Shown: positions 43,443-58,597, numbered from the stretch's first letter. The stretch is 64,000 nt of DNA from Podospora bellae-mahoneyi (GCF_035222275.1 NC_085883.1:1054001-1118000); one strand, 5' to 3'. A program made the numbers and translations. The notes: generated from the sequence alone by a model not told the origin.

Positions 43443-46288
43443 GCTTTTTGGTTCTGGCGAATTGTGGTTGTGGCGTCGCGATGCCCAAAAGTCAAAATGC
43501 TGTTGCAAGGCAAATTTTGGCCGCTTCTTTGCTTCCAAAAAATCTCGGACGGCCTTTGAGCCCCACCACAAAGCTGGGCAGATGCAGCCAATCATGAGCT
43601 TGCCTTTGATACGGTAAGGCTTATCGCAAGGCCCCCATTCAAGAGCCTTGCAGCAGCACCTCGAGAACTTCTCCAAATTCACAGATCATTTGAGCACACT
43701 TACAATGACATGGATGTCTTGTTCTTAGGTCTTCATTCTCACCAATTGAATTTGTCTGCCTCTCAACCATTTATGGCACAGTTATTCCATGATACGCACA
43801 CCTACAACAGCAGCGACGGGACGTTTGCCCGATGGCTTCACCCGCATCTTTTATCTCTAGCATCAAGTCGACTTGAGTAGAAATACCAATCTGAACTTGA
43901 CCACCTCGAAACCACACCACCTTCGCTGCATGGGCTGGCTCAAACAGCACCTAGTATACGGGCCGCGATGATCTTCTCCTCCAATGGTTATCTTGCCGAC
44001 GGGAGGCTTCCCGGTCATTACTCCGGATCGCCCACAGCATGAAGCGCGCATTCACTATCAACGACTCTACTGAACGAAAGCTAAGATTACTGGCCAGCTC
44101 CCCATCGACACCTTCCAATTCGAAATTCGGGATGGCGTTTGTGCAGCCGGAATCGCAGAAAAAGTGAAGATCGCAAAACTCTCTCAATCGTGGCTGGTTA
44201 CAGCACATCAAGAACCCCGCAAAGACGACCGGTATAGCCTTGAGCAACTCTGATCACGCATTATGAAGACCAGCAAGCCGAGCCGACAGCAACGACGCTG
44301 AAGCAAGAGACTTCTTCCGGGCTGCGCGATGTGCGCCGTTCCCCTGTTTCGCTTCGCATCAGACACAAGCCGTGAAGTATACGTAGAGATATCTGATGCC
44401 GTTAGGCCTATAAGAGGCAGACACGCGTATTCCCGAAGCTATGTGACGCTGAAAAGCTTCTTTCAATCTTCATGAGATGGTCACGAGACAGTCAGGCATG
44501 TCGTGCTCCTCAAATCTGGACTTCCACCAATCGATGCCTCGAATGGAGGAACCGTCCCTCATCTTCAACGGCGCTGACCCTGGCCTCAGATCCTGGCCCA
44601 GGCCCTCTTGGTGTCCAAGCGGGGGGAAGCACCAGCTACTGACGCTGCGCAAGGATTGTTTCCGTCTTGAAACACCCTTGGTCACTTGTCTCTAATCTTT
44701 TGGTGCTCTATCTGTCCATGTACCCCAGGACGAAGCAGCAACCCTCTCTCGACTCGTCTGCGTAACCGGCCGATAACGAAAGTCCAAGATGAACTTTTGG
44801 GACAAAACAGATGGGCAGACTCGACCATCTCTCTGCAGGGGACGGGAAATGTCCCGAAGGAAATGCAAGGCCCAAGATAGCGTCGTCGCTTTGGTCGCTT
44901 GAACGGGTCAAGAATTTCTTTCCAAAATATTCTCAAGTCTGAAGAGGCCGGCGGAAGCTGCCGCCTTATACGGCAGTGGCCAGTAAGATGGACGAATTCC
45001 CCCACGTGGAGGCACTGTCCGTCTCAGAGGTCAAAACTTTTGGACCAAGAACATGAATGCTACTCTCCCGACGGTACTGCAGATGCAGAGGAAAACGACA
45101 TGCCTATCCGCCGAATCACGGTTGCTGTAGAAAGTCCTCGCTTGCGTGAGGTAGGAGGTTTGTCCTCAAGATATTATCCCAGAGGGCGTGTCAAGTGGCA
45201 ACACGACTTCTTGTCACGCAATGCGAGTCAGTATTTTACCAAAGCTCTCTCTTGGCTTTAGACCGTTTACGTAGCACCAAGACAACGGCAAGCCACGACG
45301 GGCATATTATCATACAATCCTAACTTGGCACTCAAAGCTATGAAGCCGTTCCCGTCCCGCCTCTTCCTCTGCTGTCCATCGTCGAAGGGGACCGATGGCC
45401 GGAGGGAAGACCGGCAGCTACGGAGCTTGATCAGTCAGTTCTGTACTCTGTGCAGACAGTGGGTAGATCTGATCTTGAGATCTCAATTCCCAAGCGAAGG
45501 GTCGGAAAAAGAAGGACAAGCCTTTCTGTAATGCTTCCTAGCGCCCTACCGGTACGGAATAGGTAACTGTGATCGTGTGTTAAGTATGTACACAGACTCG
45601 GTTGGACGGGTTCACGGACACACAACCGAGGAGAGTTGGTCGCGATAAGCTTTTTGCCAGGGACTCCTTGTGGTTTCGGTGCATCTGCAAGCGGAAGGAC
45701 GCACTCTGCAGCATGTGCTACCATGTGCCATGTCCCTGCCCAGACGAACCCAGCCCCAATTTGTGGCCGTAGGGGTCCACTAAACGGCATGGTACCCCGC
45801 CAGCGTCGCAGCAGGTACGGGTACCTGTAGACTCGTCCAAGCTTACAAGGTTGAACAAAGTACTGATGACACCTGCCGAGCCCGAGGGAACAGGCAGGCT
45901 CTTGTTCTTCGCCTCCCTTCGGTTCCAGCACAAGCGTTGGTTCCAGATTTATCACTTGCTCAGAAACCCCAAATTCTTGCCCAGAGAGGCCTCTTTCAGC
46001 ATCCCCAATTTCCTCTGTTTCTTCTCTTCGACACTAATTGCTTCGAGTCGAGTCAAATCGACCGCTGCGGTTGAAACAATTCCAGAATCATTGGTAGCTT
46101 GCCCGGTACCAAAACAATCGAGAGCGCTGCCGACTGTAACCGCCCTTGCATAGGATTCGTCAATTTGTCGTCATCGCCCACTGAACCACCGCTTCCCCAA
46201 GCATCTTTTGTGAAACTGGCATATAGGTTTTATCGGGGCACTTGTTTTCTTGCAAGACATCTGGAATCACCTACAAGTCAAGAGAGGA
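43443..46288. other. 2.8-kb intergenic region
   Basis: It lies between the 5' ends of MPP10 (minus) and the SPX gene (plus), so it includes two promoters. Up to about 43682 it could be MPP10 leader. Frames such as 44899-45261, 45431-45955 and 45851-46153 show no domains, and their codon composition does not look like the surrounding genes. No RNA gene was recognised. Confidence 0.5.
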
Positions 46289-47846
46289 ATGAAATACGGG
46301 GAGCAGTTCGAACAGGAGTCTGTTCCGCAATGGAGCCTTTGTAAGTTTGCAAACCCGCCACAACCGCCACCTCTCGAAACCACATCTTCTAACCTGCGCC
46401 AACATGGCAGATAACATTGACTACAACTCTCTAAAACACCACATCAAAACGCACACGACAAAGGACCAAGCGACGGCCATAGCGATCCCGGGACACCAAG
46501 ACACCGCCCTCAGCAAGTTCGAGGAAGGCTTCTACGGCGAGCTGTGTTGCCAACATGACCGAGTCGACCTCTTCGTCTCCAGCAAGGCTGACGAGATCTC
46601 GCGGCGCCTCCAGCACTCGTCCAATCAGATTCACCGCCTAATAGTACGCTGCGCAACATCAGGCCGGAGCACCATCTCGATCAAACGACAGCGGCGGTTT
46701 GTCAAGTACGAGCAGGAACTCCTCCAATGCGGCGACGACATCCGCTCCCTGCGGCGCTTTGTCGACGCGCAGATTGTTGCGTTCCGCAAGATACTCAAAA
46801 AGTACAGAAAATGGACCGGGTCGTCGACGTTGGGGACACGCTTCAGGGACAACGTCTTGTCGCACCCCAAAAGCTTCACGCGGTGCGACTTTTCGCACTT
46901 GCAGGCCAGGTATGACGACTTGTTGGTCACGCTTCGGGCAGCATCGCCTGCCGGCATGAGCGGGATTGGCTCCCCGACCCCCGAGCCGACGGTCGACTCG
47001 CGCGATCGGCAGAGCTCCCCGAGCGAGGCGACGGTTGTGAGCGAGTCGCAGGTGGTGTACTGGAATGAGTACGACTGCGGAAGCGAGGCGGGGGACAACG
47101 ACAGGAGGGATGAGGATTATGCTATTTATATTGACCCGAACGAGGAGATGAGCTTCCCCGGTATGAAGGCTCTTGGGAATCTTTTCTCCAACCCGGTCAA
47201 GAAGTTGAACTCAGCCTGGATGTCGATTCGATCGGTGCGGTCGAGGGAGTCTCCCTTGAGCGATGATATCGAGCGCGGACCACTCTTGCCGACTGACTCG
47301 ACCGTTTCGACGTACGGTTCGACTCGGGCGAAGCCATTCTCTGCCGAGCCGAGCTACTTTACGATACCGCCTGGCAGTAGGGGTGGCCAGTCCGACACTG
47401 ATGTGGAGGAGGATGCCAACTACTCCAACTGCCACAGTCGGAGGGGGTCGTATGGGTATGCTTCCTCGGAAGATCAGTTTCCTACCGGCTATCGTCCTCA
47501 CTATGCTGCTCTGCCGAGCATCAATGACCAGCGCATTGAGCAATACAGGGAAAACATGTTTTTCTGGATCACGTGGGGCTGCTACGCTGTTGCGTATGTC
47601 TTGATGGGGATTGCGACTGTGCTCATCACGGCGGGGCGTAACAAGAAGCGGCTTGAGGTGGACGCGGGTGTTACGCTGGGCATCATGACTTCTCTGGGGC
47701 TGGCATGTGCGGCGATTTGTATGACGGTGGCCAGGCAGGAAAGGATGGGATGGGTTGGGCTGGTGGCGACGTGGATTGCGTTTGCGGGGATATGTGCGGC
47801 CAACGGGGTGTTGCTTGTGCTTGTGGTTGGGAATGCTCCTCTATGA
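46289..47846 (+). CDS. SPX-domain membrane protein
   Basis: A short first exon (46289-46340) carries the SPX opening MKYGEQFEQESVPQWSL and splices over a 70-nt intron (GTAAGT...ATGGCAG) to exon 2, 46411-47846. The total is 495 aa. Exon 2 begins YNIDYNSLKHHIKTHT, so the SPX domain is complete only with exon 1; the in-frame ATG at 46404 inside the intron is not the start. SPX domains bind inositol pyrophosphates and report phosphate status. Residues about 200-370 are a Ser/Asp/Glu-rich linker. The C-terminal ~100 residues hold three hydrophobic helices (FFWITWGCYAVAYVLMGIA, GVTLGIMTSLGLACAAICM, GLVATWIAFAGICAANGV). There is no VTC polymerase core, EXS or phosphate-carrier domain. A vacuolar or ER phosphate-sensing role is inference. 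Confidence 0.88.
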
Positions 47847-48475
47847 TCAAAGTCTGAGGGAAGGGGTGATAGCCTGATGATCTTGAGACGAGAGATCTCT
47901 TTTTTTCCCCTTTTTTTCTTCTCTTTGGTATTGGGTCATTTTGTATATAACTGTACGGGTTGCGCATTACATCGGATGGGGTCTCCTGGGTGAGGGAGGC
48001 TGTTTTCCGCCATGGGAGCAAAGGTTGCATGATACCAGGTTGGTTTTTTTCTTCTTTTCTTTTTGAGTATACAAAGGCGGCATACATTTGGTGGGGAAGG
48101 GGGGGGAGGGGGGCGCTTTGAAGGGTAAAAGCAAAGCGGGATATTGTTGAGATGGTTAGCTGTACCTTTTGTGTATGTAATAGTAACAACAGCAGCGGTT
48201 TTGTCATTTACTCTCATATAAGACGAAGACTTGATGTTGTTGTGTGAGCAAGCAATTCAACCCCCACTTCACGAATGAAACCGATTGAATTTCCCCTCAT
48301 CCACTTAAACGGTCCCTCACTTAAACCCCGCGCTTCACATTCCACCAACCATCCAACAAACATTTCAGAGCTTTTCAACACCCGGGTTATTGAATGACCT
48401 CACCTCTCTCTCCTACCTCCATACTAACTAACTAACCCCTGACTTTTTTTTTTTTTTTTGGTTTCTGTTTCCACA
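47847..48475. other. spacer between SPX and nitronate monooxygenase genes
   Basis: It contains the 3' flank of the SPX gene and the promoter of the next gene, both on the + strand. There are T-runs at about 47901-47930 and a 16-T run immediately before the next ATG (about 48444-48459). No gene is seen. Confidence 0.45.
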
Positions 48476-49994
48476 ATGAGCGACGAAGACCGCCCCAGCA
48501 GCAGCAGCAGCAAAAGGGCGTCCCTCCTCAGGCTCAAGTCCAAGGTGAAGGAAGTGAAACAAGTCGTCATGTCCTCCCAGCTACCGCAGACGCACTACAA
48601 GAAGGAGGTGACGCGGCCGACTCGGCTGACGGGGCTGTTTCCTAATACAACCAACCCGGTTGTGTTCTCCGCGCCGATGCTAGGGACGGCGAACGGGAGG
48701 TTGGCGGCCGAGGTGAGCAAGGCAGGGGGGTTTGGTATGTTTCTCCCTTCTCTCTCTCTGTCAATGTGAGAAGGGGGTGCTGCTGCTGATGATGATGATG
48801 GTGGTGATGATGATGATAGGGTTCATCCCCGCGGGATATAACTTCAACCCCGAATCCGGACCGGATCATCTAGGGCAGTTGGGGGAGGAGCTGAAAATTG
48901 CGAGGAAGGTGCTGGATTTGGAGCAAGCGACGCTGACGGCTGTCCCGGTGGGGGTGGGGTTCATTCTTTGTCATGAGAGTGCGAGGACGCATTTTATCGA
49001 GAGGGCTATTCCCGTTTTGCAGGAGTATTCCCCCCAGGCGGTGTGGCTTTTTGCTCCGAGGGTGGAGGATGTGGAGGGGGGGGTGGTGAGGGGTATTATT
49101 GACGTGTTGCATGATAATGGGTTTGTGGTTTTTTACCAGGTCGGGACGGTGAAGGCGGTGAAAGAGGCGGTTAGGGATGGGGCGGATGTGGTTGTTGCTC
49201 AGGGGACGGATGCGGGGGGGCATCAGTTTGCTAGGGGGGCGGGGACGATGAGTTTTCTGAGGGAGGTGGTGGAGGTTGTTAAGGGGGAGAAGGAGAGGAC
49301 GGGGAGGGAGGTGGAGGTTGTGGGGGCGGGGGGGGTTGTGGATGGGAGGGGGGTGGTGGCTGCGTTGGCTTTGGGTGAGTACCCAGCTGGGATTGAGAGA
49401 GAAGAGGACGGGGGCTGACTGGAGGGTTATACAGGGGCTGATGCGGTTGTTATGGGGACGAGGGTGAGTTCTGAGCTTCGGGATGGGAAATGGAATGAGG
49501 CTGACAAGGACATAGTTCATTCTCGCTGAGGAGGCGACGACGCCAAAGTTTAAGCAGGAGCTGATTGCAAAAACAACGGACGGGGCCTCGTCAACTTTCA
49601 AGTAAGAATAGCAGTTGTGGAAATCTTTTGGGGGTCAGGGCTGACATGACGACAGACATACGGTCATGGACGACATTCAGGGCACCACGATCTGGCCAAA
49701 GATCTATGACGGCCGAGCCATTGTTGGAGGTTCGGTTGAGGACCATCTTAACGGGGTGCCAGTGGAGGACAACATCCGGCTATTCAAGGAAGCTGCAGAG
49801 AAGGGCGAGACGGACAGGACGATTACTTGGGCGTAAGTACGCACGGCAGTTTTAGAAACGGAATATATTTGCTAACAGTCATCAGTGGAAGCGGCGTTGG
49901 ATTGGTCAGCAAGACCCAGCCGGCCGGTGAGATTGTCAAGGAAGTGCGCGAAGAAGCGCTTCAACGCATCAAGGAACTGCCAACATTGTTTTAA
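48476..49994 (+). CDS. nitronate monooxygenase / 2-nitropropane dioxygenase family
   Basis: This is an FMN-dependent flavoprotein that oxidises alkyl nitronates such as propionate-3-nitronate. Six exons (48476-48734, 48820-49374, 49435-49463, 49516-49601, 49656-49832, 49886-49994) give 404 aa. The introns of 85, 60, 52, 54 and 53 nt have GTATGT, GTGAGT or GTAAG donors. The order of motifs fits the TIM-barrel family: PVVFSAPMLGTANGRLAAEVSKAGG, GFIPAGYNF, TAVPVGVGFILC, VVVAQGTDAGGHQ with the conserved AGGH, VVGAGGVVDGRGVVAALALGADAVVMGTRF across introns, and a C-terminal GSGVGLVSKTQPAGEIV. Exon 3 is only 29 nt. There is no targeting signal. The gene converges on the amidohydrolase with 98 bp between stops. 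Confidence 0.92.
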
Positions 49995-50092
49995 ACGCCT
50001 ATTTTCGTGTATAACCATAGATCATCAACGCATTTCTAAACCAACGCCGCTCGCTCGTCTGTTTATGTACATTTCATTCGTCACACATCATC

Positions 50093-52118
50093 TTACAAAT
50101 CCTCCTTCGCGCCAGTCTGCTTCTCTACCGCCGGCTCATCCTCGCCATCTCTGGAGTAGACCTTCTTTCCCGCAACCCAGGTCTCCCTCACCTTCAAGAA
50201 CCTGATTTCTTCCTCCCCTACCTTCAAAACATCCTCGTCCATCACCACCCAATCGGCGAATCCCCCCTCCCTGATCACACCGGCCTTCTTCTCCCAAAAC
50301 GCCGCGTGGGCAGGGCCCCTGGTAAACCCGTCAAATGCCTGCCGCACGCTCAACCCTTCCTGCTCTTTATACCACCCACCTTCCCACCCTGGCGGCCCAA
50401 TGCCTGTATGTGGACTCTTCCTCGTAACGGCAGCATATACTCCCTCAAAGGGATTCGGCGGCTCCACGGGGAAGTCACTCCCCAGCACCGGCGGCCCAAC
50501 ATCCCACATGGACCTCATCCTGTACGCCTCCTTCGCGATCCTTTCCTTACCCAGCCGTTCCTCCGCATAGGCCATATCAGAAGTAGCGTGGGTAGGCTGG
50601 ATGCTGGGTATGATTCCCAACTCTCTCATCCGGGCTTGATCGTCTGGGTGAATGATTTGTGCGTGTTCGATGCGGAAACGGCAGCTGATCTGCTGGCACA
50701 TCTTGGGTGGGATGCCGTAAGGGCAGACCTCGAGGTCGTCGAGGGCCGTGGCTAAGGAGTCAATGGCGTGGCGGTTGGCCAGGTCACCGATGGCGTGGAT
50801 GTTGACTTGATACTTGGCCTTTGCCCAGGAGAGGGCGAGGGAGTGGAGGGTGCTGGCATTGACGAGGAGAGAGCCAGAGGTAGAAGGACGGTCCGAGTAA
50901 GGGTCGATCATGGCGCTGCCCCAGGAACCGAGGGCACCATCTGTTTTCTGTTAGCAATCCTAAAAAAAAAAAAAAAAACAGAGACATACCAGCAAAAAGC
51001 TTCACACTCCCCACCCTCAACCACCCCCCTTCCAAATCCACCTTCCTTGCCACCTCTGGACAGAGAGTATTTCTCTCCGGGCACTCAACCATGGCATACA
51101 CCCTCACCGTCCACTCCTCTTTGTCCTTCTTCACCATCTGCTCATAGAGATCAATATCCCTCGGCAGCACACCCGCATCATGCATCCCCACCAGTCCAAC
51201 TTTGTTCAACTCCCTCATCGCACTGCCCACAAACTTCTTTTTCTGGGCGGCGTTTGGTTTGGGCCACAAACCAGTAACAATATCCATAGCATTATCACAA
51301 AACACGCCCATCCCCGGCTCCCTCACAATCTCCCCCCCTGGAACCTCCCCAGGCAATTTGTCTATATCAATCAAATCCAGAACCGCCTGCGAAACCCAAG
51401 TACAGTGCACATCCACCCGATCCAGCATAACGAACTTATCCCTCAACTCCTCATCGTCACTCAGCCAGTCCTATCCCTTTCTCGTCAGCACCCCCCCCCT
51501 TCCCTTTTTCTTATGTGTAAAAGTGTAACTCACAGCAGTAGGCATCCCCTCCCTCAACAACCCCTGATCCCACCCCACCCCTCTAACCCAATTCCCCCTT
51601 GATCCAACTCCCCCCTCCCCCTTTCGTGACTCTAAATACTTTTTTATTCTCGCTTTCACCTCCTCCTTCGACCTGGCCCCAAACAAATCCACCCCGTGCA
51701 AAAACTCGCCGTATTGTAACAAATGTCCGTGTCCGTCCCACAATCCGGGGAGTACATACCCCTTCCTCTTGTTCTCTTCTCCTTTCCTGGAAAAAACACG
51801 GGTTATGAGGCCAGTGGAGGGATCAACACCGAGGCAGTTCCCTTGCTCCTCCTCTGTCCTGTCAGAGGCAAAGGAGGTGGTGATGGGGTGGTCGTAGCAG
51901 TGGATCATCTCCTCCTCTTTCGTAGCGGTTACCGAGGCGAGAAAAGTTGTGATAGAAGAGGTGTATTTATCCCAAGTGTAAGCAACGTCAACAGGGAGCT
52001 GGTAGACCACCATCTCAGACAACTGCACCGGTCCATGACGGTACAGCAGGGCGGACAACAGCCCCGCCAAAGCGAGGGTTGCCAGCCCCAGCAGGAGGCG
52101 AAGGGGTGATAAGGCCAT
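50093..52118 (-). CDS. membrane-anchored amidohydrolase (YtcJ-like, amidohydrolase 3)
   Basis: The exons are 52118-51534, 51470-50990 and 50940-50093, giving 637 aa. The introns are 63 and 49 nt; the second carries a 17-T run before its CTAAC-type branch region. Residues 5-26 form a hydrophobic signal anchor (LRLLLGLATLALAGLLSALL). The amidohydrolase metal sites follow: LPGLWDGHGHLLQ (His130, His132), KLFADGALGSWGSAM spanning intron 2, NIHAIGD, RFRIEHAQIIHPDD and VLGSDFPVE. The family includes N-substituted formamide deformylases and other hydrolases of unknown substrate. The fungal paralogues are mostly uncharacterised, so only hydrolysis of a C-N bond is predicted. The N-terminal anchor suggests an ER/secretory or cell-surface location. 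Confidence 0.9.
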
Positions 52119-52878
52119 GAATCGCTTCTCTTTTGTCCCAGGTATCCTAAGTCAAGGTAGACGTCACAAGCGGAAGGGGTGGTTTGAGAAATTATACAGG
52201 ATTTTTTTTTTTTTAAAAAAAAAAAAAAAGTCAACGTCAGGTCAAAATCAAGCTGCACCTCCAGGAAGTCTCGTCTCCACACCAAACCCTCGGCCCGCCT
52301 GCAGACACCGACTGATCGGCACCGGGCCGATGCTCGCCGGGCTCTGCCTGCCGCCCTTTGCATTTGAAGACATTAATTATACCCCCAAATGAGCAGTGAA
52401 CTCGATACATGAAGAGAGTATTTTAACACTGACTCATATTCCATAAAATGCATGCTAAACAGCTAGCTAGCCAAAGTTTACAGATAACCCCCTCCCGCTC
52501 TCTTCCCTGCCGGTCAACAAGCAACCCAGCCGTTTACAGCTTATTCATCCCCTAAACTTAATGATTGATCCTCCCTCATCCACCAACACCCATGCGTGTT
52601 TCTATACTTACAATTTTCCCCCTCCATCATCCCCCCAACCTTCTTCCACCACACAACACAACCATCACCCGGTGAAGAGCTTTGAAAATGAATGATGCCT
52701 CCCCTCCCCCCTTAACCTTAACCCAACCAATGTAGTATGGAAAAAGACACAAGAAAAAAAAGAACAATCCACTTTAGCACGTTCATTACCCTTACCCTCT
52801 CTCTCTCTCTCTCACTCTCTCTCTCTCTCACTCTCTCTCTCTCTCACTCTCTCTCTCTCTCACTCTCTCTCTCTCTCA

Positions 52879-52914
<36 letters not shown>

Positions 52915-53057
52915 GACACACACACAGACACAGCCCAAAGGATACCTTCCCTGACCCTACTACCTGCTCGCCCTTCCCTAAACAACATATTGACCACCAA
53001 AAAAAACAACATCAAACACCCTCAGCCCTCATTTCTCCAAAACACCGCAAAGCAAGA
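52119..53057. other. amidohydrolase promoter / RSP5 3' flank
   Basis: The first ~250 bp is upstream of the amidohydrolase ATG and includes a T13-A15 palindromic run (52202-52229). The remainder is downstream of RSP5, which lies on the same strand. It is C/A-rich and ends with a large CT minisatellite. Frames through the CT repeat are artefacts. No gene is seen. Confidence 0.5.
52797..52932. repeat. CT-rich minisatellite with (CA) tail
   Basis: A CT dinucleotide array is punctuated by CA every 12-20 bp, so that it forms higher-order units of about 18-20 bp (52797-52896). It passes into a (CA)n tract with ACAGACAC interruptions. It lies about 125 bp downstream of the RSP5 stop. Confidence 0.9.
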
Positions 53058-55930
<2,873 letters not shown>

Positions 55931-57795
55931 GATTGCAGACAGTGCAAGTCAATCTCGCACGTGTGGCGTTGGTGTTTCTGTGCCCTTTTCGTCTGGATTT
56001 CTCCTGTTGTCCTTCGTCCGAGTGGGCGGTCCGCTGTTGGCGGGGATGTGTGGTTGGCTGTCGGTCGAGCAAGGGGAGGTTCGCAACGAGAAAAGGCGGG
56101 ATGAGATGCCGAGATGCGGGCGGCCAAAGCGCTCGGTGATGGAGGGATCTCGATTCGATGACTGACACTCAGCCGAGCGACGCGAATGAAGGCGCGATAA
56201 GGTGCTAGACTGCGTGTTGTAGATGCATGCGCAGCATTAAACGATGGGGAGCGCAGCTGGGCCGTCGAGGGATTGTGAGAGTGGTGAGTATGGTGGTATG
56301 GTGAGGCTGTGCTTGTTGCTCTTCTGTCCCGGGCCCCCCCCCCGCTTTGGGAACCTCTGTCGCTCGAGCCTGAGGCGGCGGGCGGCTAGTTTGTTACTGG
56401 TTGGAAGCGAGGCCGTGACGCAGTTAAGCCAGGTACCCTGTGTAAGGGTTAGGTGGTTCGAGTACCCCGTAGAGGGAGAGCTTTGTTCTGCTGGTATCTT
56501 GGAAAACGAAAAGACAAGACAAGACAAGACAAGACAAGAGCAAGACAGCTTCAGTCCAGAGAAGCCAGGGCAGCCAGAGCAGCCAGAGCGGTCAAGCATA
56601 CGGTGGTCATCAGAGAGAGCATGTGAGGTGTAGGGTGCGGTCATTGTGTCCCAAGCAGCTTTGCCCAGCGTTGCCTCCAGTACCTTCCTAGCACAGGAAA
56701 GGATCCATCCGTCCTTAGTGGCTTCTGGAGAGGGATCGCGCAACTAGTTTCTCGCACAGTGTGTTCCTCCTGCAGCGAAACAGTTACCCTTGAGTGACAG
56801 TCAGGTGGTGAGACTTTCTCTTCGTATCTTCCACGTGAGGCTTGCACGGCTTGTTCTTGCGCAAGTTTCGGGTCAGGCCGGCAATTTGATGTAGAATCTA
56901 CTAATTGTTGTGGCGCTGGAAACACCGTCAACGAACTGTCTTGGGATTTCGAGGCTCGGTACACCGTGTTGGAATCAGATATGCACCGTGTAAGGATTGG
57001 TGGAACATGTCCCGAACCGTCAGAAAGTTGCCCCTCGGATTATTTGTGAATCAACCTTTACGAGTATAAGAGCTCCCAGCCGGGATTTTTGCGAGCAATA
57101 ACAAGGCATTCTTTGAGTCTGCCTGTAATCTCCGCGTATAGGCCTCACACATCCCAGACAGTTGCTTTTCATTCCGAAATAGGGGCGCCTTATCTTGTCG
57201 GAAGCTACCACAATATCCAGACTCACTCACCATCAGGCCATCTGGTACATACATAGAAATAAATAAGCGCACGGTATGGAAGCTAGGCTTCTGTTTCTAT
57301 ATTCGACATGCCGTTACTCCGCTAGTGCCCCAAAATGGATGCCACACAGAAATCCACCCAACCAAGGGGCAAAGTCCGGCGGTTGGCAACCGGACAGAAG
57401 ATGCTTAGCCACCAGGGTCCATCAACTTTGTATTCGATAAGTAATTGTACCCTTTTCTTTTTACCTATCCCCCCGACTCCTAAACCGAAGCAAACAATAA
57501 TAGCAATTATCCACCATGTCCCGTCTCTTGATATACAACTTCGGACAATGAGGGTGTCGGTTCGACTGTCCCTTCCAAGGTTGCTCTAAGGGTTGACATT
57601 CCATTCACCTCGAGCCAGAGGAGACTCTAGAAACCTCCCTCTCGGTGTTCGTAATGGCTTACCTCTCCAACCAGAATAACAACAATCCAATGGCCTCCGT
57701 GAACGCCAAAAACCCCTGGCTCCGGACAGGCGACAGACCTCTCCTTGACATCAATGCCACCCCAGGTACCGCTGAAATCTTCCACCCCTTGACGT
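55931..57795. other. 1.9-kb RSP5 promoter and PAB2 3' flank
   Basis: It lies upstream of RSP5 and downstream of PAB2, both on the minus strand. It contains a C-run near 56334-56343 and an (AGACA)n pentamer array (56512-56547). Frames up to 168 codons (56237-56743 minus) lack domains. No gene is called. Confidence 0.5.
56512..56547. repeat. (AAGAC)n pentanucleotide repeat
   Basis: About six aagac units lie about 0.6 kb upstream of the RSP5 ATG. Confidence 0.85.
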
Positions 57796-58597
57796 TTAGT
57801 AAGGGGCGATTCCTCCTCTGCCCCGGCCGCGGTAACCGCCGCGATAACCCCCGCCATAGAAACCACCACCACCGCCCCGACCAAACCCTCCACCACCCCT
57901 ACCAAACCCTCCAAACCCTCCACGACCACCACCACGATACCCACCCCTGCCGCGTCCTCGAGACATGCCGGGCAAGTTCGTACGTTTTGGCTCAACCTTG
58001 ATATTCCGTCCCTTGAAAAGGCTGTCATTCAACACCAACGCCTGAGCCACCATGTTGGGTTCCGAAAACTCGACATATGCGTAGCTGTCCCAAAACACCA
58101 TGTCAGTTCTCTCTCTCTCTCTCTTTTGTGCCTCTCAATCCCACCCAGACCGCAAAATGTAAAAACTCACCCCTTTGGCTGCCCGGTAAACTTGTCCAAC
58201 AAAATCGTCACCCTGTTGATGCTCCCACAATCCCCAAAGTGGCTCTGCAGCTCCTCGGGCGAGGTGGAGTAATCCACATTGCCCACAAACACGCTCCGGT
58301 TGTCGATATCTTCCTTGTCGTCCTGCAGCCCCTGTCGTTCCTGATCCATCGACGCTTGCATCTCCCTAAGCTTGGCCGCTTCGGCTTCCATCTCGGCAAC
58401 GCGCCTCTTCATGGCAGAGATCTCCTCCTGTTTGTTTTGTTTTGGAGCCCGGTCAGTCTTTTTGGTTTCTTCTATTTTTTTTTTTTGCTTTAAAGTTGAT
58501 CAAGGCGCCGTACCTCATCATTCCCATCTTCGCCCTCGCCGTGAACTCTGTTTTCTTCTCCCTGGGGGGGCTTGTCTTCTGGCTTGGGAGAGCTCAT
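57796..58597 (-). CDS. PAB2: nuclear poly(A)-binding protein Pab2 (PABPN1-like)
   Basis: The exons are 58597-58514, 58427-58171 and 58084-57796, giving 209 aa. Both introns are 86 nt, and each contains a simple run: an A/T run in the first and (TC)n in the second. The N-terminus is acidic. A coiled coil ([19 protein letters not shown]) spans about residues 34-58. One RRM follows (about 72-148) with RNP2 SVFVGNVD and RNP1 KGYAYVEF. The C-terminus is an [11 protein letters not shown] domain ending GGIAPY, likely methylated on arginine. This coiled-coil, single-RRM, RGG order is specific to PABPN1/Pab2, which binds nascent poly(A), controls tail length and feeds RNA to the exosome. Confidence 0.94.

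Noticed and set aside
43443-43682. 80-codon N-terminal extension of Mpp10
   Set aside because: Cys/Trp-rich and unlike the family. The ATG at 43442 gives the usual N-terminus.
46404-46410. ATG at 46404 as the start of the SPX protein
   Set aside because: It lies inside a well-formed intron. The upstream exon encodes the invariant SPX N-terminus and joins in frame.
52797-52932. CRISPR-like regular repeat spacing
   Set aside because: The units are CT dinucleotides with CA interruptions; there are no unique spacers and the genome is eukaryotic.
56430-56475. tRNA-like T-arm motif (ggttcgagtacccc)
   Set aside because: No acceptor, D-arm or anticodon stem can be folded around it on either strand.
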